From positions 2,594,501 to 2,658,500 of the forward strand of contig NZ_CP058214.1 in the NCBI RefSeq assembly GCF_015482775.1: a stretch of 64,000 nucleotides of DNA, given 5' to 3'. Below are positions 1 to 12,767 of the stretch, in pieces. The stretch is from Kaustia mangrovi (GTDB taxonomy: Bacteria > Pseudomonadota > Alphaproteobacteria > Rhizobiales > Im1). Every line of letters begins with the position of its first letter. Within the stretch, counting starts at the first letter, position 1. The position numbers and the translations under genes were made by a program. Below the pieces are notes generated by a model. It saw nothing but the letters and a program-made list of their open reading frames with translations. It was not told the origin of the DNA and did no database searches.

Positions 1-438
1 GAGGCGGCGATAGCCCTCCGCCTCCTCGACCGGATTGAGATCGGCGCGCTGGATGTTCTCCACAAGCGCGACCTCGAGCGCCTCGGCATCGGAGAGCTCG
101 CGCACGATGACCGGAACTTCATGGAGACCGGCCTTCTGGGCCGCCCGCCAGCGGCGCTCGCCCGCCACAATCTCATAGGCGTTGGCCGGATCGGCCACGG
201 GCCGCACGAGGAGCGGCTGAAGCATGCCCTTTTCCCGCAGGGACTGGGCAAGATCGTCGAGATCCTCGTCCTGGAAGGTCTTTCGCGGATTGTGGGGATT
301 GCGCCGCAGAAAGGCGATCGGCATCTGCTTCAGACCGCGCTGCGGCCGGCTTTCCTCCGGTGCCGGCGCCTCGACCGTGTCCTCGCCGATCAACGCGGCC
401 AGTCCGCGCCCGAGCCGTTTTCTGCCTTGCTGAACCAT
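1..438 (-). CDS. parB: ParB chromosome partitioning protein, N-terminal part (cut by window edge)
   Basis: The first 146 residues of ParB, the CTP-dependent clamp that binds parS and recruits ParA to segregate replication origins. The reading runs off the left window edge, so the helix-turn-helix and dimerisation parts are missing. Visible are the N-terminal ParA-contact stretch [10 protein letters not shown] (residues 9-18), NPHNPRKTF, the CTP-binding GERRWRAA motif (93-100) and the [14 protein letters not shown] motif (127-140), all diagnostic of chromosomal ParB. The start ATG lies 89 bp downstream of the parA stop, in the usual parA-parB order. The several parS-like sites in the next 13 kb are its expected targets. 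Identification is secure; only the C-terminus is unseen. Confidence 0.95.
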   Translation of the reverse strand, partial: MVQQGRKRLGRGLAALIGEDTVEAPAPEESRPQRGLKQMPIAFLRRNPHNPRKTFQDEDLDDLAQSLREKGMLQPLLVRPVADPANAYEIVAGERRWRAAQKAGLHEVPVIVRELSDAEALEVALVENIQRADLNPVEEAEGYRRL

Positions 439-527
439 CCCCTGCTACTCCGGTATGGCCGGGTCTTGCGCCCGAACATTACTATGCCGAATCGATTGAG
501 TACCGCGCGAGCAGACCACCGGCGCCC

Positions 528-1368
<841 letters not shown>

Positions 1369-1385
<17 letters not shown>

Positions 1386-2040
1386 CTATGGCCTCCCGCA
1401 CGATGAGAACGGAGCCGGAAGGACCGGTCACGCTCGGGTGCGTCTGCGCATCGATACTCCAAGATATAGCGGCGTCGGTCAACTCGTTGTCCACATGTTG
1501 GCCCTTCAGGAACAGTCCTATGGTACCGTTTCCGATGAAGCGCGCCGTGAGCTCAAGCAGCTTCGGCAATGGCGCCAGAGCCCGCGCGCTGACCACATCG
1601 GGACGTCCGCCGAGGTCCTCGAGCCCGATATCCTCGATCCGTCTGGCATGGACCGTGGCCGGCGCGCCGGCGACCCGCGCGGCCTCGCGAAGGAAGGCCG
1701 CCTTCTTCCGGTTGCTCTCCACCAGATGGACCATGGCACCCGGCCGCTCCGCCACCGCAATCGCCAGGACAATCCCCGGGAACCCTCCGCCGCTTCCGAC
1801 ATCGAGAATGATTCGCGCCGTGGAAGGAGTATAGCGCAAAAGCTGCAGGCTGTCGGCGACATGCCGTGCCCAGATATCCGGTACCGTGGCCGGACCGATG
1901 AGATTGACGCTGCGGTTCCAGCGTTCGACCAGCGCGACGAAGCGCTCCAGCCGCTCGCGTGATTCACGTGAAACACCGAATGCGCGCGCCACAGCCTCGC
2001 CAGTCGCGAGATCGCCCGCCGCGGGCCCCTGCTCCCTCAT
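1369..2040 (-). CDS. rsmG: 16S rRNA (guanine-527-N7)-methyltransferase RsmG (GidB)
   Basis: 223-residue SAM-dependent methyltransferase that makes m7G527 in 16S rRNA; in other bacteria its loss gives low-level streptomycin resistance. Family signatures visible are [11 protein letters not shown], the SAM-binding [15 protein letters not shown] loop and the following [13 protein letters not shown] stretch. The start codon overlaps the mnmG stop (ATGA), and the 3' end overlaps parA by 17 bp, so it sits inside a tight mnmG-rsmG-parA-parB run. A parS-like palindrome is embedded near the 5' end, where it encodes V-S-R-E. Confidence 0.95.
1960..1975. other. parS-like ParB binding site inside rsmG
   Basis: 16-mer TGATTCACGTGAAACA, one mismatch from the canonical parS palindrome TGTTTCACGTGAAACA. 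It lies in the 5' part of rsmG, about 9 kb from the candidate oriC. The mismatch breaks the outer symmetry only; the central TCACGTGA core is intact. Confidence 0.8.
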
Positions 2041-3947
2041 GCCGTCCGCCGCAGGTCGTCGCGCCGCTTCAGATGGGCAAGAAGCACGGTGAGCGCCGCC
2101 GGGGTCATGCCGTCGATACGCGCCGCCTGGCCAAGCGTTCCGGGCCGCACGGCCTCCAGCTTCTGGCGGGCTTCGGTCGACAGGCCCGGGATCTCGCGAT
2201 AGTCGATGGCGGTGGGAATGGCGCGCCGCTCGTCGCGCCGGAATGCCTCGATATCGGCATGCTGGCGATCCAGATAGCCGGAATAGAGCGCGTCGATCTC
2301 AAGCTGCTCCACGGCATAGGCAGGCAGACCGGCAAGCTCCGGCCAGATCGCCGCAAGCCGGTCGAAGGTCACATCCGGAAGGCCCAGGAGCTGCACCACG
2401 GACCGGCGGACACCGTCGCGATTGACCGCAAAGCCATGCCGGCGCGCCTCATCGGGCGTCAGGGTGAGCCGTTCCGCCGTTTCACGTGAAACATCGAGCC
2501 ATCGGGCCTTCTCCGCGAAGGCCGCCGCCCGATCCACCCCGACGAGCCCCCATTCGCCACCGAGCGCGGTGAGGCGCTGGTCGGCATTGTCCGCCCTCAG
2601 CGTCAGCCGGTACTCCGCACGCGATGTGAACATCCGGTAGGGCTCGCTCACGCCGCGCGTCACGAGATCGTCGATCATCACCCCGATATAGGCCTGCGAG
2701 CGGTCCAGCGCGACGGTGTCGGCGCCCGATGCTGTCCGCGCGGCGTTCAGGCCCGCCATCAGCCCCTGTGCCGCCGCCTCCTCGTAACCGGTCGTCCCGT
2801 TGATCTGGCCGGCGAGGAACAGGCCCGGCATGGCCTTGCATTCGAGCGCCGGGGTCAGCTCGCGCGGATCGATGTAATCGTATTCGATGGCATAGCCCGG
2901 CCGGATCACCTCCGCCCGCTCGAGCCCGGGAATGGTCTTCAGGAAGGCGGTCTGGACCTCCTCCGGAAGGGAGGTCGAGATGCCGTTCGGATAGACGGTG
3001 TGGTCGTCGAGCCCCTCCGGCTCCAGGAAGATCTGATGGGCCGTGCGGTCGCGGAACCGCACGACCTTGTCCTCGATGGACGGGCAGTAGCGCGGCCCGG
3101 TGCTTTCGATCTGCCCCGAATAGATCGGCGAACGGTCGAGATTCTCCGCGATCAGCGCATGGGTCGCCGCGTTCGTTGCCGTGACGTGGCAACTGATCTG
3201 CGGCTGGAGGATTTCCGTCGTCAGGAAGGAGAACGGCACGGGCGGCTCGTCGCCCTTCTGCTCGGCAAGCCCCGCCCAGTCGATGGTTCGCCCGTCGAGC
3301 CGCGGCGGCGTACCTGTCTTGAGCCGGCCGAGCGCCAGCCCTGCGTCGTAGAGGCGGTCCGACAGGCCGAGCGCGGGCGCCTCCCCCACACGGCCCGCCG
3401 GGATTCGCCGCTCGCCGATATGGATCAGGCCGCGCAGGAACGTGCCCGTGGTGAGCACCACCGCCCCGGCGAGCAAGCGCCGCCCGTCCTCCAGCACCAC
3501 GCCCTCGATGCGCGATCCCGTCGGGATCAGGTCCTCGACCGCGCCCTCCACCAGGACCAGCCCCGGCGTCGCGGCCAGCTCCTCCTGCATGGCCTTGCGA
3601 TAGAGCGCGCGGTCGGCCTGCGCCCTCGGCCCGCGCACCGCCGGTCCCTTGCTGCGGTTGAGCAGGCGGAACTGGATACCGGCCCTGTCGGCCACCCGAC
3701 CCATCACACCGTCGAGCGCATCGATCTCACGGACCAGATGGCCCTTGCCCAGCCCGCCTATGGCCGGATTGCAGGACATCTCGCCAATGGTCGCGATCCG
3801 GTGCGTCACGAGCGCCGTACGCGCGCCATAGCGCGCCGCCGCCGCGGCGGCCTCGCAACCGGCGTGCCCGCCGCCCACGACGATCACGTCGAAGGTCCCG
3901 TCCGCCATGTCCCGTCCGTCCATCGCATTCATCCTGGCGAGCGTCAT
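2037..3947 (-). CDS. mnmG: tRNA uridine-34 5-carboxymethylaminomethyl modification enzyme MnmG (GidA)
   Basis: FAD-binding subunit of the MnmE-MnmG complex, which installs cmnm5 on the wobble uridine of several tRNAs. The FAD dinucleotide-binding motif [14 protein letters not shown] sits close to the N-terminus and the [21 protein letters not shown] signature follows. I chose the ATG at 3947, which has AAAGGGCTGG upstream; the ATG at 3908, immediately before the FAD domain, is an equally possible start and gives a more typical N-terminus. Length is about 636 residues (623 from 3908), usual for the family. It is followed by rsmG (ATGA overlap) and preceded by mnmE at 88 bp. One parS site lies inside the gene and another just upstream. 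Confidence 0.95.
   Translation of the reverse strand: MTLARMNAMDGRDMADGTFDVIVVGGGHAGCEAAAAAARYGARTALVTHRIATIGEMSCNPAIGGLGKGHLVREIDALDGVMGRVADRAGIQFRLLNRSKGPAVRGPRAQADRALYRKAMQEELAATPGLVLVEGAVEDLIPTGSRIEGVVLEDGRRLLAGAVVLTTGTFLRGLIHIGERRIPAGRVGEAPALGLSDRLYDAGLALGRLKTGTPPRLDGRTIDWAGLAEQKGDEPPVPFSFLTTEILQPQISCHVTATNAATHALIAENLDRSPIYSGQIESTGPRYCPSIEDKVVRFRDRTAHQIFLEPEGLDDHTVYPNGISTSLPEEVQTAFLKTIPGLERAEVIRPGYAIEYDYIDPRELTPALECKAMPGLFLAGQINGTTGYEEAAAQGLMAGLNAARTASGADTVALDRSQAYIGVMIDDLVTRGVSEPYRMFTSRAEYRLTLRADNADQRLTALGGEWGLVGVDRAAAFAEKARWLDVSRETAERLTLTPDEARRHGFAVNRDGVRRSVVQLLGLPDVTFDRLAAIWPELAGLPAYAVEQLEIDALYSGYLDRQHADIEAFRRDERRAIPTAIDYREIPGLSTEARQKLEAVRPGTLGQAARIDGMTPAALTVLLAHLKRRDDLRRTA
2478..2493. 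other. parS site inside mnmG
   Basis: CGTTTCACGTGAAACA, identical to the canonical parS at 15 of 16 positions, only the outermost base differing. It is read within the C-terminal part of mnmG as V-S-R-E-T. About 8.6 kb from the candidate oriC. Confidence 0.88.
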
Positions 3948-4007
3948 ACCGCCAGCCCTTTCTCCGGTCAAAACCCAATCCGTTTCACCCGATCCGCATC
4001 CCGGATG

Positions 4008-4023
4008 CGTTTCACGTGAAACA
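4008..4023. other. parS site between mnmE and mnmG
   Basis: CGTTTCACGTGAAACA, the same 15-of-16 match as the copy inside mnmG. It occupies the 88-bp gap between the mnmE stop and the mnmG start, so it is not constrained by protein coding. About 7 kb from the candidate oriC. Confidence 0.9.
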
Positions 4024-4035
4024 TTCCCCGCCCGT

Positions 4036-5403
4036 CTACTTGCCGATACAGAACTCCCGGAAGATCGCGTCGAGCAGGTCCTCCACATCCACCCGCCCCA
4101 CGATCCGGCCCAGCGCATGGGCCGCCCGTCTCAGATCCTCCGCCACGAGCTCCGGTTCGGATATCGTTCCGGAGACGACTCGATCAAGGTGCTCCAGGCA
4201 TTCGCCGAGCGCAGCGCGATGCCGAGCCCGCGTCATGACCACATGCTCGCCCTCGCCCGCCAGGGCCTGCGCGCGCCGCGCCAACTCGGCAATCAACCCG
4301 TCCAGCCCCGCCCCCGTGAGGGCGGAGATGGGAATGGCCCTAGTCATCCCCGGACAAGATTTCAGGAGGGCTGAAAGATCTTCCGCCAGATCGGACTTGT
4401 TCACGACCCATAACGTCTCCGAATCGACGGGGGCATCGCTCAACGCCCCGTCGCTACCCTCTTCCATATCGGGGGCGCTCGTCACCCACACCACCAGATC
4501 GGCTGTGTCGAGGCGGTTCCTGGTGCGGGCCATACCCTCGCGCTCGATCTCGTCGCCGGTCTCCTCGCGCAATCCAGCCGTATCCACGAGTATGACCGGA
4601 TACCCGGCCAGATCGAGATGAACCTCGATGACATCGCGTGTGGTTCCGGCCCGTTCGGCGACGATCGCCGCATCGCGCCGGGCGAGCTGGTTGAGCAGGC
4701 TGGACTTGCCCACATTGGGCCTACCTGCGATCACCACCTGGATGCCGTCGCGGAGCCGCTCGCCGCGGCGGCCATCATCCATATGAGCCCGCATCTCGTC
4801 TGCGAGATCCGCGGCCCGCCGGCCGATCCCCGCGGCAAGTTCGGCTGGCACATCCCCCTCGTCGGGGAAGTCGATCACCGCCTCGAGCTCCGCCATCATG
4901 GCGACGAGGTCCGCGCGCCAGCGGTCGTAAAGCGTACCGAGCGCACCCTCCATCTGCCGGAGCGCCTGACGGCGCTGCGCCTCCGTCTCCGCATCGATCA
5001 TGTCGGCGATACCCTCGACCTCGGTAAGGTCCAGCCTGCCATTCTCGAATGCCCGCCGGGTGAACTCCCCGGCCTCCGCCGGCCGCATGCCGCCGACCTC
5101 GCCGATGGCCCCGAGCACGCCGGAGATCACGGCCGGCCCGCCATGCACGTGAAACTCCGCCATGTCCTCCCCGGTGAAGCTCTCCGGCCCCGGCAGCCAG
5201 AGAACGAGACCCCGGTCGAGAGGCTCGCCCGATCCGGGCCGGACGATGGTTCTCAGACTGACCCGGCGCGCGGCCGGCCGCGGCGCTGCAAGCGCGTCGA
5301 CAACCGCGCCGGCGCCCGCGCCCGACAGGCGGATCACGGCGACGCCGGCCCGGCCGCGCCCGGAGGAGAGCGCGAATATCGTGTCGCGGTGCGCAGCCGT
5401 CAT
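4036..5403 (-). CDS. mnmE: tRNA modification GTPase MnmE (TrmE)
   Basis: 455-residue GTPase partner of MnmG in wobble-uridine modification. Order of parts: N-terminal tetrahydrofolate-binding domain with [10 protein letters not shown] and the [15 protein letters not shown] signature, helical region, then the inserted G domain with P-loop GRPNVGKSS (227-235), AGTTRD and DTAGLR, and the hallmark C-terminal FCIGK whose Cys lies in the active site. The ATG at 5403 begins [15 protein letters not shown], the expected N-terminus. It precedes mnmG on the same strand, so the two complex subunits are adjacent. A longer upstream reading exists but has no family similarity. Confidence 0.96.
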   Translation of the reverse strand: MTAAHRDTIFALSSGRGRAGVAVIRLSGAGAGAVVDALAAPRPAARRVSLRTIVRPGSGEPLDRGLVLWLPGPESFTGEDMAEFHVHGGPAVISGVLGAIGEVGGMRPAEAGEFTRRAFENGRLDLTEVEGIADMIDAETEAQRRQALRQMEGALGTLYDRWRADLVAMMAELEAVIDFPDEGDVPAELAAGIGRRAADLADEMRAHMDDGRRGERLRDGIQVVIAGRPNVGKSSLLNQLARRDAAIVAERAGTTRDVIEVHLDLAGYPVILVDTAGLREETGDEIEREGMARTRNRLDTADLVVWVTSAPDMEEGSDGALSDAPVDSETLWVVNKSDLAEDLSALLKSCPGMTRAIPISALTGAGLDGLIAELARRAQALAGEGEHVVMTRARHRAALGECLEHLDRVVSGTISEPELVAEDLRRAAHALGRIVGRVDVEDLLDAIFREFCIGK

Positions 5404-5687
5404 ACTGCCGGCTCCGCGTCGCCATACCGCCGTGCCGGCTTGCGGTACGACCCTGTCCGGCCCCATGCGATCATCGTTCCCGATCCGAATCGACGGGCCG
5501 AACCATGACGTCCCGTCCGGTTGTCCATCGAGAGGCGCGGTCCTTCCGGGGCGGACTCGCCTCGCACCGTCCGTGTCATTGCACCGATACTCATCCGTTG
5601 CATTCGTTCCCCGGTATCGCCCACACTGGCCGGCCAATGCCGCCCGCGGCCCACTCGCCAGACGATCCTGACAAAGGCGCTTCCCCT
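5404..5687. other. Intergenic region between divergent mnmE and DUF255 gene
   Basis: A 284-bp gap from which mnmE is read leftward and the thioredoxin-like gene rightward, so it should hold both promoters. I see no convincing hexamer pair, RNA gene, parS site or terminator in it. Confidence 0.5.
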
Positions 5688-7715
<2,028 letters not shown>

Positions 7716-7724
7716 GCCACCGTC

Positions 7725-7740
7725 TGTTTCACGGGAAACG
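7725..7740. other. Degenerate parS-like palindrome between the DUF255 gene and rho
   Basis: TGTTTCACGGGAAACG matches parS at 14 of 16 positions, but one mismatch is the central T-to-G, which should weaken ParB contact. It is non-coding, 10 bp after the DUF255 stop codon. Confidence 0.45.
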
Positions 7741-7744
7741 CAAA

Positions 7745-7776
7745 GGGCACGGCCGGGTTGAAATCCGGCCGCGCCC
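7745..7776. terminator. Bidirectional terminator hairpin between the DUF255 gene and rho
   Basis: A GC-rich inverted repeat (GGGCACGGCCGG ... CCGGCCGCGCCC, one mismatch, 8-nt loop) lies between the convergent ends of the two genes. On the rho strand it is followed by TTTG, on the other by TCATTG, so U-tracts are poor but placement fits a shared terminator. Confidence 0.6.
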
Positions 7777-7818
7777 TCATTGCATTCGGGGATGTCCGGA
7801 CCGCGGGTCCGGACACCG

Positions 7819-9102
<1,284 letters not shown>

Positions 9103-9342
9103 GTTTGGGACAATCAGCCTTAGGCCATGTCAGCTTGAGTTTGACTGGTGCGGCGGATGGAGCCTCTTCAAGCGGCCGCCTCCGACGCTCGCCAGCAATG
9201 GGAAGGAAAAGTCTCAGCAGGGGCGCGTGGCCCGCGCGCACCGGATTACCGTTTTCGGTATTATTAAGCTGATCCAACGATCGCTTAACCTCAATGTAGC
9301 AAAGACGCAAGCCCTTTTGAATAGGCTTGGGGTCGCGGGGCC

Positions 9343-9780
9343 TCAAAACGGCTTGATCACCGCCAGAATGACCACGGCGACCACGAGCACCGTCGGCACC
9401 TCGTTGACGATCCGGAAGAACCGCGCCTCGTGCCGGTTGGCATCACGTGCGAACACGCTCACCTGCTGCGCCAGATAACCATGAAGGCCGCTCATTGCAA
9501 CCACCAGGGCAAGCTTGGCGTGCAGCCAGCCGCTCTGGAGCAGGACGCCGTCGGTCGCGACGATCATGGCGATCCCGAACGCCCAGCTCGCCACCATGGC
9601 CGGTGTCATGATCGCCCGCAGAAGGCGGCGTTCCATGACCTTGAAGGTCTCCGACAGGTCGCTGCCGGCCGGCGCGGCGCAATGATAGACGAACAGGCGC
9701 GGCAGGTAGAACATGCCGGCCATCCAGGCGATGACCGAAATGATGTGAAACGCCTTGAGCCAGAGATAGTACTCAGCCAT
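9343..9780 (-). CDS. hemJ: HemJ-type protoporphyrinogen IX oxidase
   Basis: 145-residue integral membrane protein that converts protoporphyrinogen IX to protoporphyrin IX in bacteria lacking HemG and HemY. It starts MAEYYLWLKAFHIISVIAWMAG; His12 lies in the first membrane helix, where the family has a conserved His, and the LPRLFVYH motif follows. Four membrane segments are evident. The ATG at 9801 would add seven residues and overlap the hemE stop; the conserved N-terminus favours 9780. Directly downstream of hemE, so two haem-pathway steps are in one operon. Confidence 0.92.
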   Translation of the reverse strand: MAEYYLWLKAFHIISVIAWMAGMFYLPRLFVYHCAAPAGSDLSETFKVMERRLLRAIMTPAMVASWAFGIAMIVATDGVLLQSGWLHAKLALVVAMSGLHGYLAQQVSVFARDANRHEARFFRIVNEVPTVLVVAVVILAVIKPF

Positions 9781-9794
9781 CCACACGGCCCCGC

Positions 9795-10847
9795 TCAGCA
9801 CCCGGAAGCGTCGCGCCCGTCATTGTGCCGGACCCGCGCCACCATACGCTCCACATGGTCGATGGGTGTCTGCGGCACAATGCCATGGCCCAGATTGAGG
9901 ATATGGCGCCGCGCCGGCACAGCTTCGGTGAGCCGGTCCACAGCACGGTCGAGCGTCTCGCCGCCGGCGATCAGCACCACCGGATCGATATTGCCCTGAA
10001 CGACCGCCTCCCGCGACAAGACGTCGCCCAGCCAGCGGGGCGGAACGCTCGCGTCCACACCCACCGCGTCGACCCCTGTCCTGCGCGCGAAGCCCTCGTA
10101 ACCGAGCCCGGCCGCACGGGGGAAGCCGATCACCGGAACGCCCGGATGGCGCTCCTTGAGCATCGCCACCATGCGCGCGACCGGCGCGACGCTCCAGCGC
10201 TCGAACTCCGCAGCCGCCAGATCGCCCGCCCAGCTGTCGAAGATCTGGACAACCTCCGCGCCCGCCGCGATCTGCGAGGAGAGATAATCGACCGAGACGG
10301 AGACCAGCCGGTCGATCAGGGCCTCGAACCAGTCGTCGCCGCGCGCCGCCGCCAGCCTGGCGGTCCGCCGGTCGGGCGACGAACCGCCCTCGATCATGTA
10401 GCTCGCAACCGTCCAGGGCGCGCCGCAGAACCCGATAAGCGTCACGTGATCGTCGAGCTTCGCCGCCACCCGGCCCACCGTGTCCGTCACCGGGGCCAGA
10501 CGGTCAAGGACACTGTCCCCGCCATCGAGCGCCTCCACACCGCCCATGTCCCGGACCGTTCCGAGAACCGGGCCCTCGCCTTCCCTGAAGGAAAGATCGA
10601 GACCCATGGCCTGGGGGATCAGCAGGATGTCGGCGAACAGGATCGCGGCATCGAGATCGAACCGGCGCAGGGGCTGGAGCGTCACCTCGCAGGCGAGCTC
10701 AGGCGTGTAGCAGAGCTCCAGGAACGAACCGACCTCGGTGCGCAGCTTGCGATATTCGGGAAGATAGCGTCCCGCCTGGCGCATCATCCAGATCGGACGG
10801 CGCTCGGGTGTCCGGCCTGTCAGGACGGAAAGAAGGGCCTTGTCCAT
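9795..10847 (-). CDS. hemE: Uroporphyrinogen decarboxylase HemE
   Basis: 350-residue enzyme that removes four carboxyl groups from uroporphyrinogen III to give coproporphyrinogen III. The PIWMMRQAGRYLPEYR signature with the substrate-binding Arg23 is near the N-terminus, and GFCGAPWTVASYMIEGG follows. The ATG at 10847 has AAAGG seven bases upstream and gives the normal N-terminus; an ATG 18 codons further upstream adds an unrelated leader. It faces away from the candidate origin and leads the hemE-hemJ pair. hemE next to oriC is the arrangement known in Caulobacter. Confidence 0.96.
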   Translation of the reverse strand: MDKALLSVLTGRTPERRPIWMMRQAGRYLPEYRKLRTEVGSFLELCYTPELACEVTLQPLRRFDLDAAILFADILLIPQAMGLDLSFREGEGPVLGTVRDMGGVEALDGGDSVLDRLAPVTDTVGRVAAKLDDHVTLIGFCGAPWTVASYMIEGGSSPDRRTARLAAARGDDWFEALIDRLVSVSVDYLSSQIAAGAEVVQIFDSWAGDLAAAEFERWSVAPVARMVAMLKERHPGVPVIGFPRAAGLGYEGFARRTGVDAVGVDASVPPRWLGDVLSREAVVQGNIDPVVLIAGGETLDRAVDRLTEAVPARRHILNLGHGIVPQTPIDHVERMVARVRHNDGRDASGC

Positions 10848-11056
10848 TTCAGGGCCTTTCCTCGGCGAAAGCGGGATTGCAGGGCGGAAGCGATGGGGCA
10901 CTCATAAAATCAAAAAAGAAGAGTCGATTTATTGATGGTTTTGTTTGGCCTGTGATTTTCGGGAATTCCCGGTCATCAACCTGTCGTCCACATATCACCG
11001 AACTTATGGACCGGCCAGCGGCGATTTTACCGCGGTTAACGGTTTGTGAAGGAATC

Positions 11057-11071
11057 TTAACGAGAGGTTAA
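11057..11071. promoter_or_regulatory. CtrA binding box in the candidate origin
   Basis: TTAACGAGAGGTTAA is an exact TTAA-N7-TTAA full CtrA site. A GAATC (GANTC, CcrM methylation) site ends at 11,056, immediately next to it. In Caulobacter, CtrA bound at such boxes represses initiation at oriC. Confidence 0.75.
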
Positions 11072-11250
11072 GACCTTAGGGCACATCGCCCGATCCGCAT
11101 CCGCATGCCCTCCACAGATTGTTCGGAGAGTTCTGCACGGGCTGTCAGCACCGTTGACGATCGGCGCGGGCATGTCCACAACAGGACAGACACTGGAAAA
11201 GAAGTCCCGTTTCCGGGACGACTGGATCCGCATGTCCGGTTCGCACCCGG

Positions 11251-11259
11251 TTTTCCACA
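11251..11259 (+). other. DnaA box in the candidate origin
   Basis: TTTTCCACA, one mismatch from TTATCCACA. Weaker two-mismatch forms TCGTCCACA (10,984-10,992) and ATGTCCACA (11,172-11,180) lie in the same orientation upstream. Confidence 0.5.
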
Positions 11260-11288
11260 TGCTGTCCGCCCATCATGAGGCCGTCTCT

Positions 11289-12128
11289 GTGAATAGCCGG
11301 GTCAAGACGTTCTACCACATCCACCTGATCTCCGATTCCACGGGCGAGACCCTCAATACGGTCGCGCGGGCGGCCGCCGCGCACTATGAGCGGTTCCACC
11401 CCATCGAGCACACCTATGCGCTGGTGCGCACGCCCAAGCAGCTCCACCGCGTGCTCCAGGAGGTCGAAGGCAATCCGGGCATCGTGCTGTTCACGCTGGT
11501 CGACGACGGCCTGAGGCGCGAGCTGGAGACCCGCTGCCGCATGCTGGAGGTGCCCTGTATCTCCGTGCTCGATCCGGTCGTGGCGACGCTTGCCACCTAT
11601 CTCAATGCCCAGTCGGAGCCGCGCATCGGGGCCCAGCACACGCTCGACTCGGAGTATTTCCGCCGCATCGAGGCGCTGAACTACACCATGCTCCACGATG
11701 ACGGCCAGCATGCCGAGACGCTCGACGCCGCAGATGTCGTCCTCGTCGGCGTGAGCCGGACCTCCAAGACGCCGACGAGCATGTATCTCGCCAATCGCGG
11801 CATCAAGGCGGCCAATGTGCCGGTCGTGCCGAACGTTCCGCTGCCGGCGACGCTGGAAGAGGCGCGCCATCCGCTGATCGTCGGCCTGGTGGCGAGCCCG
11901 GAACGGATCGCCCAGATCCGGCGCAACAGGCTGATCTCGCTCAACCAGGACGAGGAAACGCCCTATGTGGACCGCGAGGCGATCACCGAGGAGCTCGTCG
12001 CGACGCGGCGGCTGTGCGGGCGTAACAACTGGCCGCTGATCGACGTGACCCGCCGGTCCATCGAGGAGACCGCGGCAGCCATACTGAACCTCCTGTCCGA
12101 ACGCCAATATGAGAGATCCGCGCAGTGA
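11289..12128 (+). CDS. Pyruvate, phosphate dikinase / PEP synthase regulatory protein (DUF299)
   Basis: 279-residue bifunctional kinase/pyrophosphorylase that switches PEP synthase or pyruvate phosphate dikinase by ADP-dependent threonine phosphorylation and Pi-dependent dephosphorylation. It begins with TFYHIHLISDSTGETL and has the nucleotide-binding GVSRTSKTPTS loop (154-164). I chose the GTG at 11,289: it has GAGG eight bases upstream and yields the family's normal N-terminus, whereas the ATG at 11,154 adds 45 unrelated residues that would run through the origin region. The stop overlaps the maf start (GTGA). First gene on the right side of the candidate oriC. Confidence 0.9.
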   Translation: MNSRVKTFYHIHLISDSTGETLNTVARAAAAHYERFHPIEHTYALVRTPKQLHRVLQEVEGNPGIVLFTLVDDGLRRELETRCRMLEVPCISVLDPVVATLATYLNAQSEPRIGAQHTLDSEYFRRIEALNYTMLHDDGQHAETLDAADVVLVGVSRTSKTPTSMYLANRGIKAANVPVVPNVPLPATLEEARHPLIVGLVASPERIAQIRRNRLISLNQDEETPYVDREAITEELVATRRLCGRNNWPLIDVTRRSIEETAAAILNLLSERQYERSAQ

Positions 12129-12748
12129 CCGCGAAAACGCTCTGCCATACCGAGGTCATACTCGCATCCGCCAGCGCCATCCGCCGGCAGCTCCTCGAGG
12201 GGGCCGGTCTCAGGGTCCGTGCGATCCGGGCCGATATCGACGAGGATGCGGTCAAGCAGACCCTGCGCGGCGACGACGTGGATGCGGGGCCGGGCGATGT
12301 CGCCTCGATCCTTGCCCAGACGAAGGCCGTCGCCGTCTCCCAGAACCATCCCGGATCGCTGGTGATCGGCGCCGACCAGGTTCTCGTCCATGACAGTGCG
12401 GTACTCGACAAGCCGCGCTCGGTGGAGGATGCGCGCAGCCAGCTTCTGGAGCTGCGTGGCCGCGAGCACAGCCTCATCAGCGCGGTCGCCTGCGCGCGGG
12501 CCGGCGAGGTCGTGTGGACGCACGATGGCGAGGCGCGTCTCGCCATGCGCCAGTTCACGCCGGAATTCCTCGGAACCTATCTCGCCGCCCTTGGCGAGGA
12601 GGTCACAGAAAGCGTCGGCGGCTACAAGCTCGAGGGGCTCGGCATCCAGCTCTTCGACCGTGTCGAGGGCGATTATTTCACCATTCTCGGCCTGCCCATG
12701 CTGGCGCTGATCGGCTTTCTGCGCAGCGAGGCGGTGCTCTCCGTATAA
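12125..12748 (+). CDS. maf: Maf-like nucleoside triphosphate pyrophosphatase
   Basis: 207-residue Maf/Ham1-superfamily nucleotide pyrophosphatase, which hydrolyses non-canonical or modified NTPs; the exact substrate cannot be told. Visible are LASASAIRRQLLEGAGL at the N-terminus, the central GADQVLVHD and the EVTESVGGYKLEGLGIQLF segment. The GTG start overlaps the preceding stop by four bases, indicating translational coupling; the Maf motif begins a few residues later. The gene ends 11 bp before aroE. The neighbours maf-aroE-coaE-dnaQ are a conserved alphaproteobacterial set. Confidence 0.92.
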   Translation: MTAKTLCHTEVILASASAIRRQLLEGAGLRVRAIRADIDEDAVKQTLRGDDVDAGPGDVASILAQTKAVAVSQNHPGSLVIGADQVLVHDSAVLDKPRSVEDARSQLLELRGREHSLISAVACARAGEVVWTHDGEARLAMRQFTPEFLGTYLAALGEEVTESVGGYKLEGLGIQLFDRVEGDYFTILGLPMLALIGFLRSEAVLSV

Positions 12749-12751
12749 GGG

Positions 12752-12767
12752 TGTTTCACATGAAACA
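12752..12767. other. parS-like palindrome spanning the aroE start codon
   Basis: TGTTTCACATGAAACA differs from parS at a single central position (G to A), and that change creates the ATG of aroE at 12,760. It is about 1.7 kb from the candidate origin on the side opposite parAB. Central-base changes are expected to weaken ParB binding. Confidence 0.6.

Larger units (their letters stand above)
10848..11288. other. oriC: Candidate chromosomal replication origin (oriC)
   Basis: 441 bp without a gene between hemE and the PEP-synthase regulator, clearly richer in A+T than its surroundings, above all at 10,902-10,960 (runs such as AAAATCAAAAAAGAAG), a plausible unwinding element. It holds a perfect TTAA-N7-TTAA CtrA box, two GANTC methylation sites (10,921 and 11,052), one single-mismatch DnaA box (11,251) and weaker ones at 10,984 and 11,172. 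Flanking genes point away on both sides, and parABS lies 2-9 kb away. Known precedent: the Caulobacter origin is beside hemE and is controlled by CtrA and DnaA. The call is inference from these features. Confidence 0.72.

Noticed and set aside
5141-5156. parS-like CACGTGAAAC sequence inside mnmE
   Set aside because: Five of sixteen positions differ from parS, and the bases encode the conserved EFHVHGG motif, which explains them.
11154-11288. 45-residue N-terminal extension of the PEP-synthase regulator from the ATG at 11,154
   Set aside because: The family N-terminus starts at the GTG at 11,289, which has a good ribosome-binding site; the upstream part has origin-like motifs instead.
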